Shown piece by piece: positions 24,570 to 32,376 of a stretch of DNA of 64,000 nt (positions are counted from its first letter, which is position 1; each line of letters opens with the position of its first letter). A program made the position numbers and the translations under genes. This stretch comes from JBBDSJ01 sp040905025 (lineage in GTDB: Bacteria > Pseudomonadota > Gammaproteobacteria > Methylohalomonadales > Methylohalomonadaceae). Under the pieces are notes generated by a model. That model was not told the DNA's origin, did no database searches, and worked only from the letters and a program-made list of their open reading frames with translations. The stretch spans positions 1-64,000 of the forward strand of contig JBBDSJ010000126.1 of NCBI GenBank assembly GCA_040905025.1, given 5' to 3'.

Positions 24570-25517
24570 GTGAATACACAAGTCGCTGATCTGTCAGTAG
24601 CTGGACAAACCACATTGACCCGGCGCCGGGTCTATATCCTGCCTACCGCGGCCGGCATGCTTTTCGTTGTGACGTTGATCGTGATGCTGCTCGGGGCAAT
24701 CAACTATGACAACAGCCTGGCCTATGTACTGACCTTTCTGGTCGCCAGCCTGTTATTGCCGGCCATTTTGCATACCTACCGTAACCTCAAGGATTTGCGC
24801 GTTTCCGCCGGCCCGCCGGCTGCCGTATTTGCCGGCGACAACGCGTATTTCCCGGTGACGCTGGATAATCGCCCGCGTGCTGCCGGCAACCTGGCCGGCC
24901 GGCCGCGTTATGCACTGGAACTGCAATGTGGCCGCCGCAATGCGGCAGTCAATGTGCCGCAACTGACTGCCGAACTGAAAACCGTCGCGGTTCCCGCTGC
25001 CAGTGTTCGCCGTGGTTATCTGAAGCTTGGGCGCGTACGCATCAGCAGCCGGTTTCCGCTGGGTTTGTTCCGGGCCTGGTCGTATTGCCGCAGCGATCAA
25101 CTCGCCGCGATTTATCCCAAACCTGCCGGCCCACTGTCGTTGCCAGCACCCAGCGCCTGGAATGCCGAAGATCAACTTGGTATGACGGCGGGCGCCGAGG
25201 ATTTTGTCGGCTTTCGCAATTATCATCCGGGTGATTCCATCCGCAGCATTGCCTGGAAAGCCGTCGCACGTGGCCAACCGATTGTCGTCAAGCGATTCAG
25301 TGGGGGTGGCGCGCAGCGATTGATTCTGGCCTGGGAACATACGACGGCAGTTGGCGATGTCGAATCGCGCTTAAGTCAATTGTGCCGCTGGATTATTGCG
25401 GCCGAAGACCAGGGCCTGCGTTATGGCCTGCAGTTACCCGGCATACAAATCGAACCGGACCATGGCCCGGCGCACCGGCATCGCTGTCTGCTCGCATTGA
25501 CCGAGTTTGATTTGTAG
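24570..25517 (+). CDS. DUF58-domain membrane protein
   Basis: This is a 315-residue protein with two membrane segments near the N-terminus (about 25-60) and a DUF58 domain. Its diagnostic stretch is DFVGFRNYHPGDSIRSIAWK followed by ARGQPIVVKRFSGG, and it also has GRVRISSRFPLGLFRAW. The start codon is GTG. It lies between moxR and tgpA and probably works with them in an envelope-related process. The biochemical function of DUF58 is not settled. Confidence 0.9.
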   Translation: MNTQVADLSVAGQTTLTRRRVYILPTAAGMLFVVTLIVMLLGAINYDNSLAYVLTFLVASLLLPAILHTYRNLKDLRVSAGPPAAVFAGDNAYFPVTLDNRPRAAGNLAGRPRYALELQCGRRNAAVNVPQLTAELKTVAVPAASVRRGYLKLGRVRISSRFPLGLFRAWSYCRSDQLAAIYPKPAGPLSLPAPSAWNAEDQLGMTAGAEDFVGFRNYHPGDSIRSIAWKAVARGQPIVVKRFSGGGAQRLILAWEHTTAVGDVESRLSQLCRWIIAAEDQGLRYGLQLPGIQIEPDHGPAHRHRCLLALTEFDL

Positions 25518-25538
25518 TAAAAATTCATTGCTGCCGCC

Positions 25539-27536
25539 ATGCTGAAATTCCGCACCACACCCAAACCGCCACTGGTACGCGTTGCCTTGCTGTGGCTGGC
25601 GCTGGCGCTGACATTGGCAGTCGTCGCCCAGTTCCCGCACACCCCGGTCTGGGTACCGGCCGCCTGCCTGCTGTTACTCGGCTGGAAACTGTTACTGGTT
25701 TTCTGGCCACCGCTTAAACGCCTGCAATCAGCCGCCATTATCCGGTTGCTGCATAACATGCTGGCATTGCTGCTCATCATTGGTGTGTACATGAATTTCG
25801 GTACACTGCTCGGCCGCGATGCCGGCGTGGCATTGTTGATCGTACTGACCGGTTTCAAGTTTCTGGAAGCGCATACCACCCGTGATCAATATGTCACCAC
25901 GGCGCTGGCACTGTTTTTGATCGTTACCCACTTCTTTTATTCACAGACATTGTTGACGGGCGGCTGGATGCTGGTTGTTGTGCTGCTGCTGGTCACAACG
26001 CTGGTCAGTCTGAACGATCCGTATCAGGTACTACCGGTACGTCAGAAAATGAAACTCAGCGGCATGCTGATTGCGCAGGCACTGCCATTAATGCTGATTG
26101 CTTTTGTATTTTTTCCGCGCGCACCCGGCCCACTCTGGGGTTTGCCGGATGACGCGCACAGCGGTATGACCGGCCTCAGTGATGAAATGGTGCCCGGCAG
26201 TATCAGCCAGCTCGGCCAGTCTGATGAAGTCGCATTCCGGGTAGAGTTTCGCGACGTCGTACCGGAAAAGTCCGAGCTTTACTGGCGCGGACCTGTACTC
26301 TGGGATACCGATGGCCGCAAGTGGACACGTGGCCAAAGCCGCATCAAGGGACTGGCAGAAATTCATAACCAGGGCATTCCGGTCAGTTACAGCATCACCA
26401 TTGAACCACACGACGAACAATGGATTTTCGCACTCGATATGCCGGAAAAAGCCCCTGACGGTACCCGGCTGACACGTGATTTTCAGATGCTGGCGGACAA
26501 ACCGATCCGCAGGCGCGACCGTTACGATCTGGTTGCGTTTCCCGACTACACCACCAGCGGCGCCGATCCGGCTGACTTCGAACGCGCACTGGCACTGCCA
26601 GCCAACCGCCATCCGCGTGCCGTCGCACTTGGCAAACGCTGGCGTGAGAATAATCCTGATATCGAGAGTATTGTCGACAAGGCGCTGACACTGTTTCGTG
26701 AACAGGAGTTTTTTTACACGTTGGCGCCGCCACTGATGACCGACGATCCAGTTGACGAGTTTCTGTTCGACATACGCGAAGGATTCTGTGAGCACTACGC
26801 GGCAGCACTCACGATCCTGATGCGTGCGGCCGGTATTCCGGCGCGTGTAGTAACCGGCTATCAGGGCGGTCAGATTAATCCGGTCGGCGACTACCTGATC
26901 GTGCGGCAATATGACGCGCATGCCTGGGTCGAAATCTGGCAGGATGATCAGGGCTGGCAACGCGTCGATCCAACGGCGGCCGTATCACCGGCACGCATTC
27001 GCAGCGGCATCAGTAGCGCATTACCGGACAATCTTATTGATGTGCCGTTGGGCTTGTCGCGCGGTTCGTTTGCGGCTGAATTGTTGCAGCAATTGCGCGA
27101 TAACTGGGATGCCGTCAACAATCAGTGGAACCAGTGGGTGCTGGGTTACAGCCAGTCACGGCAACTGGAATTGCTCGGCAAAATCGGGATCGGCAACGGT
27201 GGTTGGCGCGAACTCGCCACCTGGCTGGCCGGTATTATTGCGACACTATTCATATTGCTGGCGCTGAGTCTGCTGCGGCCGCAATCACGGCAACTGGATC
27301 AGGCCCGGCGCTATTACGAACAATTCTGCAAAAAACTCGCCCGTCACGGTATTCAACGCTACAGTCATGAAGGCCCGCGCGATTTCGCCCGGCGCGCAAT
27401 AACAGATATCGGCCAACAGTCTGGCAGCATCGAAGAGATTACCGATCGTTACATTGAAGTCCGTTATCTCGGTCATACTGACAAACTGCATTCCCTGCGT
27501 GATGCCGTGAAACGTTTCAGTCCGTCACGCCAATAA
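25539..27536 (+). CDS. tgpA: TgpA-type membrane transglutaminase-like protein
   Basis: This is a 665-residue membrane protein. A block of transmembrane segments (about 12-190, DUF3488), a large periplasmic part with a transglutaminase-like domain, a further membrane segment (about 560-585) and a cytoplasmic tail (DUF4129-like) follow in order. The catalytic triad is visible: Cys417 in REGFCEHYAAAL, His in YDAHAWVEIW and Asp in RVDPTAAV. TgpA is the homologue studied in Pseudomonas aeruginosa. It is the third gene of the moxR-DUF58-tgpA operon. Confidence 0.93.
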   Translation: MLKFRTTPKPPLVRVALLWLALALTLAVVAQFPHTPVWVPAACLLLLGWKLLLVFWPPLKRLQSAAIIRLLHNMLALLLIIGVYMNFGTLLGRDAGVALLIVLTGFKFLEAHTTRDQYVTTALALFLIVTHFFYSQTLLTGGWMLVVVLLLVTTLVSLNDPYQVLPVRQKMKLSGMLIAQALPLMLIAFVFFPRAPGPLWGLPDDAHSGMTGLSDEMVPGSISQLGQSDEVAFRVEFRDVVPEKSELYWRGPVLWDTDGRKWTRGQSRIKGLAEIHNQGIPVSYSITIEPHDEQWIFALDMPEKAPDGTRLTRDFQMLADKPIRRRDRYDLVAFPDYTTSGADPADFERALALPANRHPRAVALGKRWRENNPDIESIVDKALTLFREQEFFYTLAPPLMTDDPVDEFLFDIREGFCEHYAAALTILMRAAGIPARVVTGYQGGQINPVGDYLIVRQYDAHAWVEIWQDDQGWQRVDPTAAVSPARIRSGISSALPDNLIDVPLGLSRGSFAAELLQQLRDNWDAVNNQWNQWVLGYSQSRQLELLGKIGIGNGGWRELATWLAGIIATLFILLALSLLRPQSRQLDQARRYYEQFCKKLARHGIQRYSHEGPRDFARRAITDIGQQSGSIEEITDRYIEVRYLGHTDKLHSLRDAVKRFSPSRQ

Positions 27537-27548
27537 ACTAAATTCATA

Positions 27549-27571
27549 CCCCCTCCCCTCGTGGGAGGGGG
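27549..27571 (+). terminator. Possible terminator hairpin after tgpA
   Basis: A nine-base stem CCCCCTCCC/GGGAGGGGG with loop CTCGT lies 12 bases after the tgpA stop. No T-tract follows, so it may be an extragenic palindrome rather than a true terminator. Confidence 0.4.
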
Positions 27572-27607
27572 TTAGGGGGAGGGTGTCTATCTTTAAGACC
27601 ATTTCCA

Positions 27608-27679
27608 GGGAAGCTCTGGGCAGTGGCGCATGGATGCGCCGGTTACGAAACCAAAGGACGTAATAAATCAGAGGTTCCC
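27608..27679 (+). repeat. MITE-like modular hairpin repeat, copy 2 (short)
   Basis: This copy runs from GGGAAGCTCTGGGCAGTG to TCAGAGGTTCCC. It includes the palindrome GGCGCATGGATGCGCC and the shared block ACCAAAGGACGTAATAAAT. It is almost the exact reverse complement of 32142-32205. It sits between the convergent tgpA and msbA genes. Confidence 0.75.
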
Positions 27680-27708
27680 TAACAACAAGCCGGCATTCAG
27701 GACTAACT

Positions 27709-29538
27709 TCAGTCGCTCGCGAACTGCAGTTTATGCAAGCGCGCATAAAAACCGTTTTGTGCAATCAGCTCATTATGACTGCCGGTTTCGACAATCCGGC
27801 CCTGATCCATAACGATGAGCCGATCCGCCTGCTGCACGGTACTCAATCGATGCGCGATGATAATACAGGTACGGCCCTGCATGACCGCCTGCATGGCGAG
27901 CTGGAATTGCTGCTCTGATTCAGAGTCCAGCGCTGAAGTCGCCTCATCCAGAATCAGTATCGGTGCGTCTTTTAACAAGGCGCGGGCAATCGCCAGCCGC
28001 TGGCGCTGCCCGCCTGACAAGCCCAGACCCCGGCCACCGATCACGGTATCCAGTCCGCGCGGCAACGCGCTGATGAAATCCAGCGCCTGCGCGGCTTTGG
28101 CGGCCGCAACAATCTTTTCTTCACTGCTGTCATTCAACGCGCCGAAGGCAATATTGTTGCGCACAGTATCATTCAGCAGAACGACATCCTGACGCACCAT
28201 GGCAATATTTTGCCGCAATGAATCCAGTGTGATGTCACGGCTATCGACAGCGTCGATTAACATGCGACCGATATTCGGTTCGTAAAAGCGCGGGATCAGG
28301 CTGACCAGTGTGCTCTTGCCACTGCCTGATGCGCCTACAAGCGCTACCGATTCACCCGGCGCTATCGTGATATTGATGTCCTGCACGGCAAATCCACGTT
28401 CAGCGTTATAGCTGAAACTGACCTGCTCGAATTTCAGTTCACCCCGGGCACGGCCCAGAACCGTTTTACCCAAGTCCGGCTCCGGTGTGCTATCGATCAA
28501 ATCAAATACCCGCTCGGCGGCAGCCAGACCACGCTGTAAAAATTCGTTCAGCGTTGCCAGATGTTTTAACGGCGTCAGCAATAATGCCATCGCCGTGAAA
28601 AAAGAAATAAAACTGCCCACGGTCATCAACTCACGCTGCGCCAGCTGCGCGCCGAGATAGACAATGGCCGCCAGTGCGAGCGCCGCAATCATTTGCACGA
28701 TCGGACTGCTGGCTACCGCCGCCATCCCGAATTTCACGCTGTAACGCCGGTGTTTGTTCGCCACATCCATAAAATGCTGCAAGGCTTGCGACTGCGCAGC
28801 ATAAAGTTTCATCTCGCGGGTCGCATGCAATGATTCATCCAGTTCATGATGAATCTCGCCCATGGTTTCCTGTACAACGCGACTCATGCGCCGCAGGCGT
28901 TTACGGATCAGCGACATGCTGATCACAATCAACGGACCGGCCAGCAGCACCGCAAGCGTCAGTTGCCAGTTCAAATAGAACATCCAGGCGAGCAAACCGA
29001 TCACGGCCAGTGCGTCACGCAACAGCACGGTCAGGGCATAGGTGCTGGCTTCCTTGAGCTGGGTGACATCATAGGTAAACCGCGACATCAGTGTACCGGC
29101 CGAATGCTGGTCAAAGTAGTGAATCGGCAACAGCGTCATGCGCTTGAACATGTCCCGGCGCAAATCCAGAATTACCCGGTTCGATACCCAGTGCAGCGCA
29201 CCGCCGCTGAAAAAACTGGCCACGGCGCGGACAGCAAACACAACCACCAGCAACACCGGTACCATCACCATCGTGCGTGGATCCTGATCGATGAATGCGC
29301 CATCGAACATCGGCTCCATCAACGCGGCAATCGCCGGATTCGTCGCCGCGACGATAACCATTGCCAGCACGGCCACCAGAAACTGCGGCCGGTACGGGCC
29401 AACATAGCCGAGCAGGCGCCGGTACAGGCGATAATCAGAAGCGGACGACGGGGCGGGCTGTTTACCGGAACGCGGCGCTGTGGCTGAATCGACACCCGCG
29501 GGTTGCGGATCGGCCGGTTGATCAGATTGAGTAGACAT
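27709..29538 (-). CDS. msbA: MsbA lipid A/lipid flippase ABC transporter
   Basis: This is a 609-residue half-transporter of the inner membrane that flips lipid A core to the periplasmic leaflet. A Pro- and Ser-rich cytosolic extension (about 1-35) precedes a six-helix membrane domain. The ATPase domain follows with GASGSGKST, the signature LSGGQRQRLAIARALL, Walker B ILILDEATSALD and the H-loop HRLSTV. The extension makes it longer than E. coli MsbA (582). It is transcribed alone, divergent from phosphoribulokinase. Another lipid exporter of the same family is possible, but MsbA fits best. Confidence 0.9.
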   Translation of the reverse strand: MSTQSDQPADPQPAGVDSATAPRSGKQPAPSSASDYRLYRRLLGYVGPYRPQFLVAVLAMVIVAATNPAIAALMEPMFDGAFIDQDPRTMVMVPVLLVVVFAVRAVASFFSGGALHWVSNRVILDLRRDMFKRMTLLPIHYFDQHSAGTLMSRFTYDVTQLKEASTYALTVLLRDALAVIGLLAWMFYLNWQLTLAVLLAGPLIVISMSLIRKRLRRMSRVVQETMGEIHHELDESLHATREMKLYAAQSQALQHFMDVANKHRRYSVKFGMAAVASSPIVQMIAALALAAIVYLGAQLAQRELMTVGSFISFFTAMALLLTPLKHLATLNEFLQRGLAAAERVFDLIDSTPEPDLGKTVLGRARGELKFEQVSFSYNAERGFAVQDINITIAPGESVALVGASGSGKSTLVSLIPRFYEPNIGRMLIDAVDSRDITLDSLRQNIAMVRQDVVLLNDTVRNNIAFGALNDSSEEKIVAAAKAAQALDFISALPRGLDTVIGGRGLGLSGGQRQRLAIARALLKDAPILILDEATSALDSESEQQFQLAMQAVMQGRTCIIIAHRLSTVQQADRLIVMDQGRIVETGSHNELIAQNGFYARLHKLQFASD

Positions 29539-29674
29539 GATGGGGCGGGATTATAGCGCAGGCAGGCTGTTTTCACTGATGTCAGTCATCCACGCTTTAT
29601 CCCGGCGTTGCCGTGGCTGGCGGCGACGGCAATAAATGCCTATGCTGTCAGGCCGCCGTAAGAGACCGTAATGC

Positions 29675-30544
29675 ATGTCCAGAAACCATCCAGTCGTCGC
29701 CGTCACCGGCTCGTCCGGTGCCGGCACCAGTAACGTCAAACGTGCGTTTGAGCATATCTTTCGCATTGAGCGCCTGCGTGCGGCTGTTGTCGAGGGTGAC
29801 AGCTACCATCGCTATGATCGGGAAACCATGGACAAGAAAGCGCGCCGGGCCAAATTCCAGGGCAAGCGCCTGACGCACTTCGGCCCGGAAGGTAATCTGT
29901 TTGAGGAACTGGAAAAACTGTTCCGGCTGTATGGTGAAAATGGCCGTGGCCGGCGCCGGCATTACATCCACAACGAGGAAGAAGCCGCCGAACATGGACA
30001 GTCACCCGGTACGCTGACAGCGTGGGAGTCACTGCCGGAGGACACCGATCTGCTGTTGTATGAGGGCCTGCACGGTGGCGTGGTCACCGACAAGGTCGAT
30101 GTGCGCAAACATGTGGATCTGCTCATCGGTGTCGCTCCCATCATTAATCTGGAGTGGATCCAGAAAATCTGCCGCGATCAGGCCGGCCGCGGTTACTCGG
30201 CAGATGATGCCACGCAAATGATCCTGAGCCGCATGTATGACTATGTTCATTACATCCTGCCGCAGTTTTCGCTGACAGATATCAATTTCCAGCGCCTGCC
30301 GACCATTGATACGTCCAACCCGTTTGCCATGGAGAGTATCCCGACCGACGAGCAGAGCCTCTGGATTATTCATATCCGCAACCCGCGCCGGATTGGCGTC
30401 GATTACGAACAACTGCTGAAAATGATCGAAGGCTCCTTCATGTCAGCGGCCGACACTATTGTTGTCCCGGCGGCCAAAAAGACCTACGCCATGCAGCTGA
30501 TCACCAGTCCAGTCATCCACCAGATGATGGCGGAACGCTATTAG
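29675..30544 (+). CDS. prk: Phosphoribulokinase
   Basis: This is a 289-residue kinase that makes ribulose 1,5-bisphosphate from ribulose 5-phosphate. The P-loop is GSSGAGTSNV (the more usual form ends TTTV). It also has VEGDSYHRYDRETM, RRRHYIHNEEEA, LLLYEGLHGG and the C-terminal HIRNPRRIGVDYEQLL, all proteobacterial phosphoribulokinase landmarks. The length matches both Calvin-cycle CbbP and the E. coli-type PrkB, which is found in non-autotrophs. No RuBisCO gene is in view, so autotrophy cannot be claimed. A ParA-like gene follows in the same direction. Confidence 0.92.
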   Translation: MSRNHPVVAVTGSSGAGTSNVKRAFEHIFRIERLRAAVVEGDSYHRYDRETMDKKARRAKFQGKRLTHFGPEGNLFEELEKLFRLYGENGRGRRRHYIHNEEEAAEHGQSPGTLTAWESLPEDTDLLLYEGLHGGVVTDKVDVRKHVDLLIGVAPIINLEWIQKICRDQAGRGYSADDATQMILSRMYDYVHYILPQFSLTDINFQRLPTIDTSNPFAMESIPTDEQSLWIIHIRNPRRIGVDYEQLLKMIEGSFMSAADTIVVPAAKKTYAMQLITSPVIHQMMAERY

Positions 30545-30685
30545 CTACGGCCATAACCGGTTGGGCATGAATTCAGCTGGCGAAAAGCGCTATACTTTCA
30601 GCCAGTTGTGCCGGGCATGGCAATTATTGCCGCTTTTTCAACGTCAGCAGGCCGGGATGGAAGTACTTCCCAGCAAGGAGATGGC

Positions 30686-31339
30686 ATGCGTTCGATACTC
30701 GTTTTGAACCCCAAAGGGGGCTGCGGTAAAAGTACACTGGCGATGAATATCGCCGCATTTTTTGCCCTGCAGGGGCATAAAACGGCGCTCGCCGACTGCG
30801 ATCCACAGGGCTCCTGCAATGACTGGCTGGCGGTGCGGCCTGAAGACCGCCCGACTATCTACAAAGCCAGCATCTCCGGCAAAAATACAGATAAGCCCCG
30901 CGCTACTGATGTTCTGGTGATTGATTCACCGGCCGCCACCCACGGCGCCAAACTCGTCAATCTGCTCAAACACGCCGAAACCGTCGTTGTGCCGGTGTTG
31001 CCATCGGCCATCGACATGCGGGCGGTTGAACATTTCCTGCAGGAGCTGGTGGAGGTCAAACGGGTACTCCAGAAAAAGGTCAAGCTCGCGACGGTTGCCA
31101 ATCGAGTCCGTGAAGACACGCTGGCGGCGGCGAAGCTCGAGAACTATCTCGATCACATCAAGCTGCCGAACGGTGTCAAACTGCAATACATGGCGATCCT
31201 GCGTAACAGCCAGAACTATGTTCACGCCGCCGAGCAGGGCCTGAGTATTTTTGAACTGCCGCCGTCACGCACCTACTACGATCAGGAACAATGGGATCCG
31301 TTACTGCGCTGGCTGAACAGTGCCCGCAGTCAGCCTTGA
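30686..31339 (+). CDS. ParA/MinD-family ATPase
   Basis: This is a 217-residue ParA-type ATPase. It begins SILVLNPKGGCGKSTLAMNI, a deviant Walker A with the signature lysine. DCDPQGSCNDWL and VLVIDSPAATHGAKLV follow. I chose the ATG at 30686 because AAGGAG lies just upstream and the conserved part starts there. No parB or other partner gene is adjacent, so this is an orphan ParA that may position a protein cluster, chromosome region or compartment. It lies 141 bases after phosphoribulokinase. Confidence 0.88.
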   Translation: MRSILVLNPKGGCGKSTLAMNIAAFFALQGHKTALADCDPQGSCNDWLAVRPEDRPTIYKASISGKNTDKPRATDVLVIDSPAATHGAKLVNLLKHAETVVVPVLPSAIDMRAVEHFLQELVEVKRVLQKKVKLATVANRVREDTLAAAKLENYLDHIKLPNGVKLQYMAILRNSQNYVHAAEQGLSIFELPPSRTYYDQEQWDPLLRWLNSARSQP

Positions 31340-31441
31340 TTGTAGATCGCCTTGCGGACTATCAACCGGCACTCAATCAGCTTAATCAGATCTTCTATCC
31401 AGCTAGCATCTATCCATCTATAATTAAAGATAAATAGAAGA

Positions 31442-31501
31442 CACGGACAGCCCGGTGATTGTCGGGGTAAACAATCAATGGGGGAAGGTGGGCTGTCCGT
31501 G
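31442..31501. repeat. GGACAGCC hairpin repeat, copy A (possible structured RNA)
   Basis: A perfect 12-base outer stem CACGGACAGCCC/GGGCTGTCCGTG encloses an inner hairpin TGATTGT-CGGGGTAA-ACAATCA and a G-rich strand. Copy B at 51237-51302 has the same layout. In the inner stem three of six base pairs differ between copies, each by a compensating change (G-C to A-T, A-T to G-C, T-A to C-G). The loop CGGGGTRA is conserved. Confidence 0.7.
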
Positions 31502-31650
31502 AAAAAAAATTGATTATTTGGCTGTTATTGCAATCATCACCAGCCAGCGTGCCGATTTGGATTAGTCATGGCTTTTGACCTCCATCATTAACTACACTAA
31601 TACAGATGAGAGTCACCGGAGAATGTTACAGATAGCCGGGCATTAAATTA

Positions 31651-31844
31651 TGGAAGCTCTGAATAATTCCTTCCTGGAATTCTCAGAGCACGAGCAGTGC
31701 TACATGGATGTAGCGGTCACGTAGCAAAGGACGCAACATCGAAAATGTGATTTTTGTATTTCTTCATTTTTCAATCACTTGTGTGATTGAAAAATGGCGG
31801 CACTTCCTTGTGCCGCAGGAACCTCTAAATTAATCAGAGGTTCC
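31651..31844 (+). repeat. MITE-like modular hairpin repeat, copy 3 (long)
   Basis: The ends are TGGAAGCTCTGAATAATT and TTAATCAGAGGTTCC, with TTA on both sides. Internal hairpins include GCACGAGCAGTGC, CTACATGGATGTAG, TTTTTCAATCAC/GTGATTGAAAAA and GCGGCAC/GTGCCGC. The right end is itself a full palindrome (GGAACCTCT/AGAGGTTCC). The module order partly matches copies 1 and 5. Confidence 0.75.
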
Positions 31845-32141
31845 TTACTATTTGTGATATGCGCTTTCGCTTGAAGAACCTCTGATTAATTACACCCATC
31901 GCTATGTCAAAGTTGCATCAATGCATCAACACTCGAAAGTTCCTGCTGTACTGGGAACTGCCGCTTCTCAGCCATCTAAACGATTGAACCTGCGCTACTT
32001 ATAGCAGGCTCGGGAATCCTCATTCATCCCATAGGTAGATCCGGGGCATTTTGCTGCTTTGCCACCACAAACAAGCCTGCGGCAATTTGTCGCATTTATT
32101 ATCAATCCAGCAGTAATTAAAGTGCAGCGTCATATCAATCA

Positions 32142-32284
32142 GGGAACCTCTGATTAATTACGTCCTTTGGTTTCGTAACCGGCGCATCCATGCGCCACTG
32201 CCCAGTGGTTCCTGCGGTACACGGATGTGCTGCTTACCGAGCTAAGGATGCATAATTCCAGGGTGGAATTATTCAAAGCTTCTT
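32142..32284 (-). repeat. MITE-like modular hairpin repeat, copy 4 (inverted)
   Basis: It begins GGGAACCTCTGATTAATTA and ends ATTATTCAAAGCTTC, the reverse of copies 1-3. The first 63 bases are nearly identical to the reverse complement of copy 2. Palindromes GGCGCATCCATGCGCC and ATAATTCCAGGGTGGAATTAT are visible. Confidence 0.75.
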
Positions 32285-32376
32285 TAGTTATGACAGTACG
32301 TACCGTTGCTGCAACAACCTCTTTATTGATCATCAGGTTCCTTAACCTGAGACGGATCACACGGATAAACCAGCTT

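Larger units (their letters stand above)
31340..32376. other. About 1 kb without genes, filled with repeats
   Basis: This region holds no supported gene. It contains one copy of the GGACAGCC hairpin repeat (31442-31501), two full copies of the MITE-like repeat (31651-31844 and 32142-32284) and a partial end at about 31874-31890. The sequence 31890-32140 is not recognised. The promoter of the following TonB-dependent receptor must lie at its right end, next to or within the last repeat copy. Confidence 0.55.

Noticed and set aside
26088..26960. A 290-codon minus-strand frame across tgpA
   Set aside because: It shadows the transglutaminase gene, whose catalytic motifs are intact on the plus strand.
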